Counted from the first letter of the stretch, positions 17,180 to 30,127 are shown. The stretch is 64,000 nucleotides of DNA from Bog-756 sp036513075 (GCA_036513075.1 DATBZS010000084.1:21014-85013); one strand, 5' to 3'. Notes: generated from the letters alone by a model not told the origin. Program-made: numbers and translations.

Positions 17180-17518
17180 GCGTCACTCCTCCGTCGAGAA
17201 TGCGGATTACGCACCAGTGTAGCCCGATGGCCGGGGGCCCTCCGAGGGGTGGGTGGCCATGGGAGAGGACCTCAGCGACCGAATTCCGAAATTGGCGAAC
17301 ATCGTTCTGGTCCCAGCTGCGTTCGCCGTTTCTCGAAGGCGCCGCGCCGGGTTCCCCCCGAGGAACGGACCGCAGGCCAGTGCCGGACGGGCCGGTGTCG
17401 ACCGCCTCGTCTGTCGATATTCCCTGGTGAGGCCCGCTCCGGGCACCCACCCCACCTAGAGTTCGCAACGGGGCGGCCCTCGCGCCCACAGGCGGACGAC
17501 CAGATCAGGGCGGGCACC
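17180..17518. other. Divergent intergenic region, purine operon and lipoprotein promoters
   Basis: This 339-base gap lies between divergent genes. It carries the purA ribosome-binding site and the TACACT -10 candidate (17215-17220, minus). I found no convincing -35 element, operator palindrome or riboswitch-like fold. Confidence 0.45.
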
Positions 17519-18526
17519 ATGGACAGCCGGGCACCACAGCGGAGGGAGCGGTGGCCCCGCCGTTGGGCAGCTCTCGCCGCCCTCGTCGTGTCCCTTGCCA
17601 CAGCAGCCTGTGGCGGGAGCTCGTCTCCCGCCACCGCGTCGGGCACCTGGACCGTCGCCCACCCTGAGCCGTCGACCAACCTTCCCGGCTACTCGAGCAT
17701 CTACGGGGTGTCGTGCACGTCGAGCTCGTTCTGCCAAGCCGTCGACGAGTCCGGCAACGCCATCGGATGGAACGGCGCCACCTGGTCGAAGCCCCGGCCG
17801 GTGACACCCGGCAACACCCTGGACAGCGTGTCCTGCGCGTCGCCGACGTTCTGCATGACCTTGGCCGACCAGCGGGCAGTGGTCTTCAACGGGACCGCCT
17901 GGACGATCTCGTCCGCCGCCGGACTGGCCCCGTCGAGCCCGACCGGTGGTGAGTACCGGGTGTCATGCACGTCGCCGACATTCTGCGCCTCGGTCAACAC
18001 CGCCGGCGTGGTCACCACCTTCAACGGCACGACCTGGGGCCACGAGACACACGTGGATGACGGCACGGCCACCAAACCGGTCCAGGACATCACCTGCGTC
18101 TCGCCCACCTTCTGTGTGGTGGTGTCGGCCGATGGCGACATCGCGATGCTTACCGGGGCGACCTGGACTCGGAACTCCTCCCCCGGCCAGTCGGTGCTGC
18201 ACTCCGTGTCGTGCCCGACGACGACCTTCTGCATGGCCCTCGACCTGACCGGGCACGCCCTGGTCTTCGACGGATCGATGTGGACGATGGCCCAGTCCAT
18301 GCCCGGCGTCGGCTCCCTGACGTACTCCGTGTCGTGTGCCACGGCTTCCCACTGCGCGGTGGCCCGGTCCGACGGCTCGGTCTCGGTCTGGCAGTCGGGC
18401 AGCTGGAGCCGGCCGCAGCCGGTGCTGCACGACGGGACCCAGGCCGCGGCAAGGATCAGCTGTCCGACCACGACATTCTGCGCCCTGGTCGACTCGTCCG
18501 GATCGGCCGCCACCTACAAGGGGTGA
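17519..18526 (+). CDS. Predicted lipoprotein, seven-blade propeller with paired cysteines
   Basis: 335 residues. Twin-Arg-like basic start, hydrophobic helix, then LATAACGGS, a near-lipobox with the Cys as likely lipidation site. The mature part consists of seven repeats of 38-45 residues. Each repeat opens with (V/I)(S/T)C-x5-C (for example VSCTSPTFC, ITCVSPTFC) and six of the seven end with a (F/L)xGxxW motif; the last is short. Seven blades with one C-x5-C pair each strongly suggest a disulfide-stapled beta-propeller on the outer face of the membrane. The repeat resembles YCF48/sialidase-type propellers found in actinobacterial surface proteins. Binding partner unknown. The ATG at 17519 is the one that gives a signal peptide; the frame stays open upstream as antisense to purA. 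Confidence 0.82.
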   Translation: MDSRAPQRRERWPRRWAALAALVVSLATAACGGSSSPATASGTWTVAHPEPSTNLPGYSSIYGVSCTSSSFCQAVDESGNAIGWNGATWSKPRPVTPGNTLDSVSCASPTFCMTLADQRAVVFNGTAWTISSAAGLAPSSPTGGEYRVSCTSPTFCASVNTAGVVTTFNGTTWGHETHVDDGTATKPVQDITCVSPTFCVVVSADGDIAMLTGATWTRNSSPGQSVLHSVSCPTTTFCMALDLTGHALVFDGSMWTMAQSMPGVGSLTYSVSCATASHCAVARSDGSVSVWQSGSWSRPQPVLHDGTQAAARISCPTTTFCALVDSSGSAATYKG

Positions 18527-18559
18527 CGCCGGACCGGAGGGCCGCTGACCGGGGGCGCT

Positions 18560-21045
<2,486 letters not shown>

Positions 21046-21049
<4 letters not shown>

Positions 21050-21453
21050 CGTGTTCCTCCGTTTCCATGTGGCGGACGCCGGGTGGTCCGGGTCGCGACG
21101 GGCAGCTGGGACAGCGGCACCAACTCCCGCCGGTACTGCCGGTGGGTGATGGCGACCGCCTCGCGGGCCGCGGCGCGGGTGGACTCGAGTTCACGTTCGA
21201 GCCGCGCCACTTCGTCCTGGAGCTCGAGGACACGGCGGACGCCCTCCAGGTTCACTCCCTCGTTGGTCAGGCTCTGGATCTTGGCCAGTCGTTCGAGGTC
21301 CTGCTCGGAGAACCGGCGGCTGCCGCCTTCGGTACGGCTGGGGTCGAGCAGACCCTTGCGCTCGTAGACGCGCAGCGTCTGGGGATGGACTCCGGCCAGC
21401 TCGGCGGCCACCGAGATGACGTACACGGCGCGGCTGTGGCGCTCGTCAGCCAT
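21046..21453 (-). CDS. hspR: Heat shock repressor HspR (MerR family)
   Basis: 135 residues. A MerR-type winged helix begins at YVISVAAELAGVHPQTLRVY and has the wing residues GGSRRFSEQDLERL. A coiled-coil helix follows (about 75-110) with a basic tail. HspR represses dnaK operons by binding the HAIR inverted repeat, with DnaK as co-repressor. A HAIR-like site sits on the dnaK promoter of this same operon, so the circuit looks complete. The start overlaps the end of dnaJ by eight bases. Confidence 0.94.
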
Positions 21454-22579
21454 CGGAGACTCCCAACCAGCTGCGCGACGGTGGCTCGATCACCTTGGCC
21501 AGCTCCTCGACAGCGGACCGCTGCTCGTCGGACAGTTCGGTGGGAACGTCCACCTCGATGGTCACCAGCAGGTCGCCGGTGGCCGACTTCTTGCCCCCGG
21601 GGACGCCGCGGCCCTTGACCCGAAACGTCCGGCCTGACGGCGTGGCTTCCGGCACCCGCAGCGTGACCGGCTCCTCCAGGGTGGGGACGGTCAAGGTGGT
21701 GCCGAGGGCAGCCTCGGCGTAGCCCACCGGGACGGTCAGGGTCAGGTTGCGGCCCTTGCGGCCGAACAGGTTGTGGCGGCCGACCCGGACGATGACGTAC
21801 AGGTCGCCCGAGGGCCCGCCTCCGCGCCCGGCAGCACCCCGGCCCTTGACCCGGATGCGCTGGCCGTCCTCCACTCCGGCGGGAATGCGGACCTTGACCG
21901 ACCGGTTGCGGTGCTCGACCCCGCTGCCCGCGCAGGTGGGGCAGGGGTGGGTGACGATGGTGCCCCGGCCGCTGCACTGCGGGCAGATCTGGCTGAGGGA
22001 GAAGAGCCCCTGATTGTCCTGGAGTGTGCCGGTGCCACCGCACCGCGGGCAGGTGTCGGGACGGGTGCCCGGGGCCGAGCCCGAGCCTCCACAGGTGTGA
22101 CAGCGGGCATCGGTGGTCACGTTGACCGAGGTGGTCACACCGCGGACGGCGTCCTCGAACGTGAGATGGAGCTCGGTCTCGACATCGGCGCCGCGCTGGG
22201 GACCGGCCTGCTGGGCGCCGCGACGGCCCCGGCCGAACAGTCCCCCTAAGAGGTCGCTGAAGTCGCCGGAATCATCCACCCGGTAGGAGCCGCCCTGGCC
22301 GCCGAAGCCGCCACCGCTGCCGAACCCGCCCCCGAAACCTCCCGTGGCCGGGCCCAGGGTGCGGACCTCGTCGTACTCCTTGCGCTTCTCGGCGTCACCC
22401 AGGACGTCGTAGGCCGCGGTGATCTCTTTGAACAACTCGTCGTCGCCGGGATTGGTGTCCGGGTGGTGCTTCTTGGCCAGCTTCCGGTAGGAGCTGGTGA
22501 TCTCCTTGGCGGTGGCCGTGCTCGGCACCTCGAGGGTCTTGTAGTAGTCCTTTTCGAACCATTCGCGTTGCGGCGCCAC
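21446..22579 (-). CDS. dnaJ: Chaperone protein DnaJ
   Basis: 377 residues with the full type I layout. The J domain (about 8-75) has HPD in KKHHPDTNPGD. A Gly/Phe-rich linker follows (GGFGGGFGSGGGFG). Then come four CxxCxGxG-type zinc motifs (CHTCGGSG, CPRCGGTG, CPQCSGRG, CPTCAGSG) and the C-terminal substrate-binding domains. It stimulates DnaK ATPase and delivers clients. The GTG start at 22579 lies 53 bases after grpE. The next gene, hspR, overlaps its end. Confidence 0.96.
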   Translation of the reverse strand: MAPQREWFEKDYYKTLEVPSTATAKEITSSYRKLAKKHHPDTNPGDDELFKEITAAYDVLGDAEKRKEYDEVRTLGPATGGFGGGFGSGGGFGGQGGSYRVDDSGDFSDLLGGLFGRGRRGAQQAGPQRGADVETELHLTFEDAVRGVTTSVNVTTDARCHTCGGSGSAPGTRPDTCPRCGGTGTLQDNQGLFSLSQICPQCSGRGTIVTHPCPTCAGSGVEHRNRSVKVRIPAGVEDGQRIRVKGRGAAGRGGGPSGDLYVIVRVGRHNLFGRKGRNLTLTVPVGYAEAALGTTLTVPTLEEPVTLRVPEATPSGRTFRVKGRGVPGGKKSATGDLLVTIEVDVPTELSDEQRSAVEELAKVIEPPSRSWLGVSDG

Positions 22580-22632
22580 GTGTCTCTTCCCTGTCCTACT
22601 GCTCCGTCACTGTCGTTCCTGCTCTTGGCGTA

Positions 22633-23307
22633 CTAGCTCTCAACCATGACCATGGCCGGCCGGACCACCGTGCCGTGCCAGCGGTAGCCGGCCCGCATGA
22701 CCTGGGCCACCCGGGGCTCGCCCGAGGCGGTCGGGTCGGCACCCTCAGGTGCGGGGACCTGACCCACCGCTTCGTGGGCGTTCGGGTCGAACTCCTCGCC
22801 GAGCGGGTCGATCCGCTCGAGGCCCTCCTTGGCCAGAACCCCATGGAGCAGGCCGTTGGCGGCCACCAGGGCCTTGCCCTCGGCCGAGTCGGCGTCGCCG
22901 ACATGGTCGGTGGCCAGGTCGAGGGCGTCGAGCACCGGGAGAAGCTTGTCGACCAGGCCGGCGGCCGCCCGGGCCACCTGCTCGGTCTGCTGCTTCAGCA
23001 CCCGCTTCTTGTAGTTCTCGAACTCGGCCTGCAGACGCCGGAGCGAGTCGAGGTACTCGTCACGCTCGGCCTGTGCCACTTCGAGGGGGTCGGCTTCGAC
23101 CGCATCGGCGGCATCCGCCACCGCGTCGTCCGGCCAGTCGACTATTTCGGCGTCAACCACCTCGTCGCCACGCACCTCGGCGTCCTGCAGCGGGCGGCCG
23201 TGCGCCATGTGGTCGGGTGCACTGTCGTCGGATCCAGTGGCGGGGACCTCGTCGGCCCCCGCCCCGTCACCATGGTCACCGTTACGTGACCCGTCTCCGA
23301 TCGTCAT
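22633..23307 (-). CDS. grpE: Nucleotide exchange factor GrpE
   Basis: 224 residues. A disordered acidic N-terminal region (about 1-65) leads into a long coiled-coil helix (ERDEYLDSLRRLQAEFENYKKR). The beta-wing C-terminal domain with VGQVPAPEG and VMRAGYRWHGTVVRPAMV follows. GrpE releases ADP from DnaK. The N-terminal tail contains DEVVDAEIVD (bases 23137-23166), identical to the DnaK C-terminal tail encoded just upstream but with different codons. The ATG lies six bases after the dnaK stop. Confidence 0.95.
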   Translation of the reverse strand: MTIGDGSRNGDHGDGAGADEVPATGSDDSAPDHMAHGRPLQDAEVRGDEVVDAEIVDWPDDAVADAADAVEADPLEVAQAERDEYLDSLRRLQAEFENYKKRVLKQQTEQVARAAAGLVDKLLPVLDALDLATDHVGDADSAEGKALVAANGLLHGVLAKEGLERIDPLGEEFDPNAHEAVGQVPAPEGADPTASGEPRVAQVMRAGYRWHGTVVRPAMVMVES

Positions 23308-23313
23308 CGACGA

Positions 23314-25146
<1,833 letters not shown>

Positions 25147-25323
25147 CGTGTTGCCTCCTACTCCCTCGCCCTCTGCGGGCCCCGGGCTTGCGTGTGGTTC
25201 CGTGTCCTGCTGTCTGCTTCTGCGGGTTGCTTCCGGCGCCTCTCGGCGCCCTCGACTTGTGCGGCGTTGCCGCCGACCCGTCCATTCTGGACATCTGATG
25301 TCGGGCCGTCGTCTCCGGATTCA

Positions 25324-25354
25324 ACTATAGCAAAGTTGAGTGCTTTCATGTCAA
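25324..25354 (-). promoter_or_regulatory. dnaK operon promoter, TTGACA-N19-TATAGT
   Basis: On the minus strand a perfect -35 TTGACA (25354-25349) is followed after 19 bases by TATAGT (25329-25324). The expected start near 25317 leaves a 5' leader of about 170 bases before the dnaK ATG. The HAIR-like repeat overlaps the -35 box and most of the spacer. Confidence 0.7.
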
Positions 25355-25355
25355 G
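25335..25355. promoter_or_regulatory. HAIR-like HspR operator
   Basis: GTTGAGT-N7-TGTCAAG matches the established HAIR consensus CTTGAGT-N7-ACTCAAG at 6/7 and 5/7 positions, with the exact seven-base spacing. It covers the -35 element of the dnaK promoter, so bound HspR would exclude RNA polymerase. Confidence 0.75.
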
Positions 25356-25376
25356 TTTCCTGCACAATTGTAGTGA

Positions 25377-25405
25377 TTACTGTTCGAACGGCTCCGGGAT
25401 ACGCT
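25377..25405 (+). promoter_or_regulatory. Candidate leaderless promoter of gpmA
   Basis: TTACTG, 17 bases, TACGCT, then six bases to the ATG. This is among the best-formed leaderless promoters in the window. It starts only about 20 bases from the HAIR site, so the two divergent promoters are back to back. Confidence 0.45.
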
Positions 25406-25411
25406 CGATCC

Positions 25412-26167
25412 ATGCCTCAGCTCGTGCTCCTCCGCCACGGTCAGTCGCTCTGGAACGCCGAGAATCTCTTCACTGGCTGGTTTGACGTGGACCTCACCGC
25501 CCAGGGCGAGGAGGAGGCCCGGGCCGCCGGTGCACTGCTGGCCGCCGACCCCGAACTCGATTTGCAGGTGGTCCACACCTCATTACTTACCCGGGCCATC
25601 CGGACCGCCAACCTCACCCTCGACGTTGCCGGCCGATCCTGGCTCCCGGTGCACCGGCACTGGCGGCTCAACGAGCGTCACTATGGCGCACTCCAGGGAC
25701 TCGATAAGAAGGAAACCACGGCCAGGCACGGAGCCGCCCAGGTAAAGGAGTGGCGTCGCAGCTACGCCACTCCGCCACCGCCGGTCGAGCGGGGCGACGC
25801 CCACGATCCGTCGGGAGACCCCCGCTACCGCGACGTGCCCGCCGACGCGCTGCCGCTCACCGAGTGCCTGGCCGACGTGGTGGCCCGGACGGTGCCGTAC
25901 TGGGCCGATGCCATCGTGCCCGATCTGCTGGCCGAAGGACGCCGGGGCGGGGCCGTGCTGGTCGTCGCCCACGGCAACAGCCTTCGGGCGCTGCGCAAGC
26001 ACATCGAGGGCATCAGCGACGCGGACATCGTCGACCTCGAGATCCCCACGGGTATCCCTTACCGCTACATGCTGGCCGACGACCTGTCGATCGTGTCGCA
26101 CGGCTTCCTGGGGGATCCCGCTTCGGCTGCGGCGGCAGCCGAAGTCGTCCGCCTCCAGGCCGGCTGA
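25412..26167 (+). CDS. gpmA: 2,3-bisphosphoglycerate-dependent phosphoglycerate mutase
   Basis: 251 residues. It interconverts 3- and 2-phosphoglycerate in glycolysis. The catalytic His lies in VLLRHGQSLWN near residue 9. The ENLFTGWFDVDLT block, the LNERHYGALQGLDKKET segment with the acid residue, and the second His in VVAHGNSLRALRKH are all present. It is the cofactor-dependent type, of normal length. The gene is divergent from dnaK and convergent with glnB, and a strong hairpin closes it. Confidence 0.95.
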   Translation: MPQLVLLRHGQSLWNAENLFTGWFDVDLTAQGEEEARAAGALLAADPELDLQVVHTSLLTRAIRTANLTLDVAGRSWLPVHRHWRLNERHYGALQGLDKKETTARHGAAQVKEWRRSYATPPPPVERGDAHDPSGDPRYRDVPADALPLTECLADVVARTVPYWADAIVPDLLAEGRRGGAVLVVAHGNSLRALRKHIEGISDADIVDLEIPTGIPYRYMLADDLSIVSHGFLGDPASAAAAAEVVRLQAG

Positions 26168-26226
26168 CTCCCGCACGACTGGGTGCGGCGGGCGCCGAGG
26201 AGCCGAGCAACAGCACCCCGGACGTG

Positions 26227-26260
26227 ACGAGTGGCCGACCTGATGGGGTCGGCCACTCGT
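26227..26260. terminator. Bidirectional terminator between gpmA and glnB
   Basis: A perfect 14-bp stem (ACGAGTGGCCGACC and its complement) closes a six-base loop (TGATGG). It lies about 60 bases after the gpmA stop and about 110 bases after the glnB stop. No long T-run. Confidence 0.75.
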
Positions 26261-26368
26261 ACTGTTCCGCCGCCGGAGGGGGGATCCAGCGGGTACTGCG
26301 CTGTCGAGGGGAGGGGGGCTTCCCCCGACAGGGTCTTGTGGGCCCAATGGGCCCGTGAGGTGGGACGC

Positions 26369-26707
26369 CTATAGGGCGTCCACACCCCGCTCGCCCGTGC
26401 GGACCCGGATGATCTCTTCGACAGGAAGGATCCACACCTTGCCGTCTCCGATCTTCCCGGTGCCTGCGACATCGACGATGGCGTTGGCCACCTCGTCGAC
26501 CTGGGCATCGTCGACGACGACCTCGAGCCGGATCTTCGGCACGAACTCGACCTCGTACTCGGCACCCCGGTAGACCTCGGTGTGTCCCCGCTGGCGCCCG
26601 AACCCTTGGGCCTCCGTGAGGGTCATCCCGTGGACGCCGAGGGCCTTGAGGGCCTCCTTGACTTCATCGAGCTTGAACGGCTTGAGCACCGCCACGATCA
26701 GTTTCAT
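26369..26707 (-). CDS. glnB: Nitrogen regulatory protein P-II
   Basis: 112 residues, the exact P-II length. It senses 2-oxoglutarate and ATP/ADP. The N terminus is MKLIVAVLKPFKLDEVKEAL. The T-loop (about 37-55) carries the modifiable Tyr51 in GAEYEVEF, and the B-loop TGKIGDGKVWI near 83-93 binds nucleotide. The start at 26707 has GGAGA upstream; a longer in-frame ORF is a shadow of amt. It sits 67 bases after the ammonium transporter on the same strand, the classic amt-glnB (GlnK-like) arrangement in which it blocks AmtB at high nitrogen. Confidence 0.96.
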   Translation of the reverse strand: MKLIVAVLKPFKLDEVKEALKALGVHGMTLTEAQGFGRQRGHTEVYRGAEYEVEFVPKIRLEVVVDDAQVDEVANAIVDVAGTGKIGDGKVWILPVEEIIRVRTGERGVDAL

Positions 26708-26774
26708 TCTGCATGTCTCCTTGTCGTAACCGTTGTTGTCCAGTCTGCTGCCGGCGAAGCCGGTGCGGACCCGG

Positions 26775-28292
26775 TCACACCGGTTCCTCTTCGGTCTCCC
26801 CTGACCCCGACTTGGAGCTGGAGTCCCCGGCCATCGACATGGCTCCCACCCGCTCGGCGAGGGATTCGGCCGGGAAGGCCTCCTCGCCGTGGATGGCGAG
26901 GTCGCCGACCTCGAGGACCTCATCCTTGTACCGGGCACCCCGAAGGACCAGACCGATCAGCTTCATGAGGATGAAGGTGACGACGGCGGACCAGAGGATG
27001 ACCCACACCGCAGCCCGGAACTGTTCCCACAGCTGGTGGGCCGAACCCGTGTAGATCAGGCCACTGACGCTAAACGGCGCACACGCGGTTGACGTCGGTG
27101 CGTAGGTCAGCGGAACCGAAGCGGCACCGCACGGGAACTGGATCATGCCCGGGTCGGCGAAGAGCCCGAGGAGTAGGCCGCCGAGGAGGCCGGCCATTCC
27201 GTGGGTGTAGATGACGCCAAGGGCATCGTCCACCTTCGAGAAGGGCTTGACCTTGGAGAGGAAGTTCCAGGCGAACCACACGACGACGGTGCAGATGCCA
27301 CCGATGTAGATGGCGCCCTGTCCGTTGACCCATCCGGCGCACGGAGTAATCCCGACGAGGCCGCAGATCATGCCGTTCACGCCACCGAGGAAGGTGGGCT
27401 TCTTCTCCTTGGAGAGCCAGGCGTCCATGGCGATCCAGACGATGACACCAGTGGCCGTGGCCAGGTTGGTGTTCACGACGGCCGCAGCGGCGTCCGCACC
27501 TGCGTAGTACGGGTCACCACCGTTGAAGCCATTCCAGCCGAGCCACAGGATGCCCGCCCCGACCCCGGCCATGACCAGATTGTTCGGGATGGCGTGCTGT
27601 CTGTCTCGGAGGAGCCGTGGTCCGAGGACCCAAGCGGCCACAAACCCGGACACGCCGGCCGACATGTGGATCACGTACCCGCCGGAGTAGTCGAGCGCAC
27701 CCTCCTGGGCGAAGTAGCCGCCGCCCCAAAGGAGGAAAGCATCGACGCTGTAGACGAAGGTCGACCACAGTGGCACCAGCAGGCACCAGGCGCTGAACTT
27801 GATCCGGCCTAGCACGCTACCCATGAACAGGAGCGGGGTGATGGCCGCGAACACGAACTGGAAGTAGGCCAGCGTCGACGTCGGGAAGTGATACGGGATC
27901 GCGGTGTTGGCCGCAGAGGTAGCTTGGCCCTGTTCACCCAATGAACTCGTGATGGGTCCGGGCTTGCCCCAGAAGTTGTCGATGAACTGTGTCCATCCTC
28001 CTCTTCCCACCTCGGTGGGAACACCACCCTTGATTCCACCACCCCACGAGTTGGCTCCGAAGCCCAACTTGTACTCGTAGAGGAACCAACAGACCATGAC
28101 GAGCGAGAAGCCCGCGAACATCATGGCCATGACGTTGACCGCCCACTTCTTCTGGACGAGCGACGCATAGAGCACCGCCAGGGCCGGCAGGCTCATCAGT
28201 CCGACGAACGTCGCGGCCACCAACTGCCACGTGTTGTCCGCCGGATTGAGCCAGGACGGGTACGGGATCAATACCAGGTTTGCTGCTAGCAC
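26775..28292 (-). CDS. amt: Ammonium transporter Amt
   Basis: 505 residues with about eleven membrane helices and no clear cleaved signal peptide. Landmarks are DYSGGYVIHMSAGVSGFVAA, with the conserved Asp and pore His, the second pore His in IYTHGMAGLLGG, and the WLGWNGFNGG segment. A short charged cytoplasmic tail follows the last helix. It carries ammonium into the cell and is regulated by the P-II protein encoded next to it. The upstream region has a GTnAC palindrome that might bind a nitrogen regulator. Confidence 0.95.
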   Translation of the reverse strand: MLAANLVLIPYPSWLNPADNTWQLVAATFVGLMSLPALAVLYASLVQKKWAVNVMAMMFAGFSLVMVCWFLYEYKLGFGANSWGGGIKGGVPTEVGRGGWTQFIDNFWGKPGPITSSLGEQGQATSAANTAIPYHFPTSTLAYFQFVFAAITPLLFMGSVLGRIKFSAWCLLVPLWSTFVYSVDAFLLWGGGYFAQEGALDYSGGYVIHMSAGVSGFVAAWVLGPRLLRDRQHAIPNNLVMAGVGAGILWLGWNGFNGGDPYYAGADAAAAVVNTNLATATGVIVWIAMDAWLSKEKKPTFLGGVNGMICGLVGITPCAGWVNGQGAIYIGGICTVVVWFAWNFLSKVKPFSKVDDALGVIYTHGMAGLLGGLLLGLFADPGMIQFPCGAASVPLTYAPTSTACAPFSVSGLIYTGSAHQLWEQFRAAVWVILWSAVVTFILMKLIGLVLRGARYKDEVLEVGDLAIHGEEAFPAESLAERVGAMSMAGDSSSKSGSGETEEEPV

Positions 28293-28643
28293 TGCTGGGT
28301 GCTCCTCTCCTCAGATGCCTCGTGCGTTGACTGCTTCCTGCCCTCCGATCCCCTGCGGGACGGGTCGACGGGAGCCAAGGCAGGCAGATTCGCTCTGCCG
28401 GTTCACACAATGCAGCGTGAGGATTTCGGCACGGTCACTGCAGTGTTACCAACGCGTGAACTGGGTACCTGGCAGGCACGTTCACGTCTGCGGGGCGCGA
28501 ACTTCCTGTTCAGCGGCGATTTCCTGTCTCAAACCACGCGGATCGGGTCAGCCGGCCACCTCGGCAGTATCACTTAGATTGCCCTTCAGAATTCAGGGCA
28601 GGGCCCGGTCCCGCCTGTCAACCGGTACCGAGGGCGACGGTGG
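28293..28643. other. Intergenic region upstream of amt
   Basis: 351 bases between the amt start and the end of the decayed MBL gene. It holds one palindrome (28433-28450) and otherwise no recognisable gene, tRNA or terminator. Confidence 0.45.
28433..28450. promoter_or_regulatory. GGTnAC-N6-GTnACC palindrome upstream of amt
   Basis: GGTCACTGCAGTGTTACC keeps the half-sites GGTnAC and GTnACC around six bases. The pentamer spacing recalls actinobacterial GlnR boxes (GTnAC-N6-GaAAC), but the second half differs. It lies about 140 bases before the amt ATG. Confidence 0.3.
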
Positions 28644-29467
28644 TCATATCGGCCTCGACGCTACCTGGCCGCTGTAGCCGCCAGCACGCGTGTCGGACTC
28701 GAAGGCGTCCTCCTCGGCAGTCGTTGCAAAGGGGAGAATCGGGTGGGTGAGGTCCGGGTGGGAATGCGGGTCCGGTCGGCTATAGCGCCGAGTTCGACGG
28801 TGTCGGTGCAATCGCTGAAGTTCGTCTCGGCGACCGGCACGGCGATGACATCGGTCAGCGCCGAGTGCCGGCATGTTTCGTGGACGACGACGACGGATCC
28901 ATTGGCCGTCAGCGGCTCGACCTCGGCACAGACCCGCGCGTCCCCGGACACCACGATCGCCCCATCGGGCGTGTCCACCCGGTAGGCGACGGCGTCGACC
29001 GGTTCGTGACAGACCGCCACCGCGGACATGACGACCCTTCCGCCAGGAGACGTCCACACCAACCGCGGCATCGACGCCAGAGCAACCATCGTCGACATGA
29101 CCTCGGGCACCGCAATGCCAACATGGGCCACCGCAGTGCGATGTCGTCGGCGAACAGATCGAGCATCCGGGCGACGAAGCTGGCCGGCGCTCCGACCGGA
29201 CACATGATCGGTTTCGGGCCCGACGGCCGCACGGTTCGCTCGATCCAGAGGGACATGACCAGATAGGGCACATCGACAACGTGATCCGAAGGACGTGGGT
29301 CAACGACAGTGCATCGATGTCCGCCGATTGACCGCCGAGGTGAGCCAGTCGGAGGACAGTCGCATGACCGGCGTCGAACTGGAGGTTGACGCCGCCCGAC
29401 CGGACGAGGATGCCGCTGCCGGCCCGACCAGTGCCGTGCGGGGCACGCCCCTGCCCGTGAGAGTCAT
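28644..29467 (-). pseudogene. Decayed metallo-beta-lactamase-fold hydrolase (multiple frameshifts)
   Basis: No single frame spans this region, yet successive frames line up with an MBL-fold protein of about 275 residues. They run: MTLTGRGVP (start near 29467); RAGSGILVRSGGVNLQFDAGHA; DALSLTHV, then, after a one-base loss, DHVVDVPYLVMSLW; RMLDLFADDIALRW; then DTPDGAIVVSGDARVCAEVEP with VVVVHE; and finally LTHPILPFATTAEEDAFESD to the stop at 28644. At least four frame changes are needed. The loss inside the HxHxDH metal motif (CACGTC-CTTCGGATCAC) removes the second His. An intact homologue lies at 50851. The reading is by eye and needs an alignment. Confidence 0.75.
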
Positions 29468-29496
29468 CCGGGTCGTCGTCGCGGCCCCAGTTGGGG

Positions 29497-30075
29497 TCAG
29501 TTGTCGGCCTGCGGCTTCGGCGGCTTCACCGGTCCAGTGACGGGCGGGGTGTAGCGCTTGTTGGGCCCGGCCCGGCGGCTCGGGCCGTCGGGGCCGGTCG
29601 GCCCATCTTCGGCCTTTGCCAGCTTCAGCTTCTGGCCGAACCGGTAGGCGCGTACGAGATACCAGGAGCCGATGAGTAGAAAGGGCACACCGAATTCCCA
29701 GTAGTGGAGATTGAAGATCGACAAACCGTAGAGGGCGCAGGCGATGCCGAGGTAGAGGCGCTTCCGGAACCAGGCGCTGACCAGCATGATGAAAGCGAGT
29801 GCGAAGAGCACCAGCGTCAGCGTGCTGTCCACTGAGGAGGTCGCCTTGCCGGACTTCGAGCCGATGCTGCTCACCACGAGGATGGCGACGAGCCCAGCGA
29901 GCGGGGCGACGGCTAGTCCGATCAGGCGTTCCGTATCGTCAGCATGGGCGACGGCCTCTTCGAGCTCCTCGACCGTCTGGGGCCCCTCGACCTCGGCTTC
30001 GGGCCGGGAGTCGGCTTTGAGGACGGCGCGGGTGAATCGTTCGGAGATCGAGGGCTTGTCCGGGTCGGCGGCCAT
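29497..30075 (-). CDS. Membrane protein of unknown function
   Basis: 192 residues. An acidic N-terminal region (EVEGPQTVEELEEAVAHADD) precedes about three or four membrane helices (LIGLAVAPLAGLVAILVV; TLTLVLFALAFIMLVSAWF; LGIACALYGLSIFNL; FGVPFLLIGSWYLV). The Pro/Lys-rich C-terminal tail ends in PVTGPVKPPKPQADN. ATG 30075 is preferred to the longer frame (30144). A TACCGT box lies five bases upstream, and the extension is Arg/Pro-rich. No family was recognised; similar small proteins with a cytoplasmic Pro-rich tail occur in actinobacteria. Confidence 0.75.
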   Translation of the reverse strand: MAADPDKPSISERFTRAVLKADSRPEAEVEGPQTVEELEEAVAHADDTERLIGLAVAPLAGLVAILVVSSIGSKSGKATSSVDSTLTLVLFALAFIMLVSAWFRKRLYLGIACALYGLSIFNLHYWEFGVPFLLIGSWYLVRAYRFGQKLKLAKAEDGPTGPDGPSRRAGPNKRYTPPVTGPVKPPKPQADN

Positions 30076-30127
30076 GCGCAACGGTAGCGCGGCGCGGGGA
30101 GGTGTCTCCACGCCGGTCCCTGGACGG

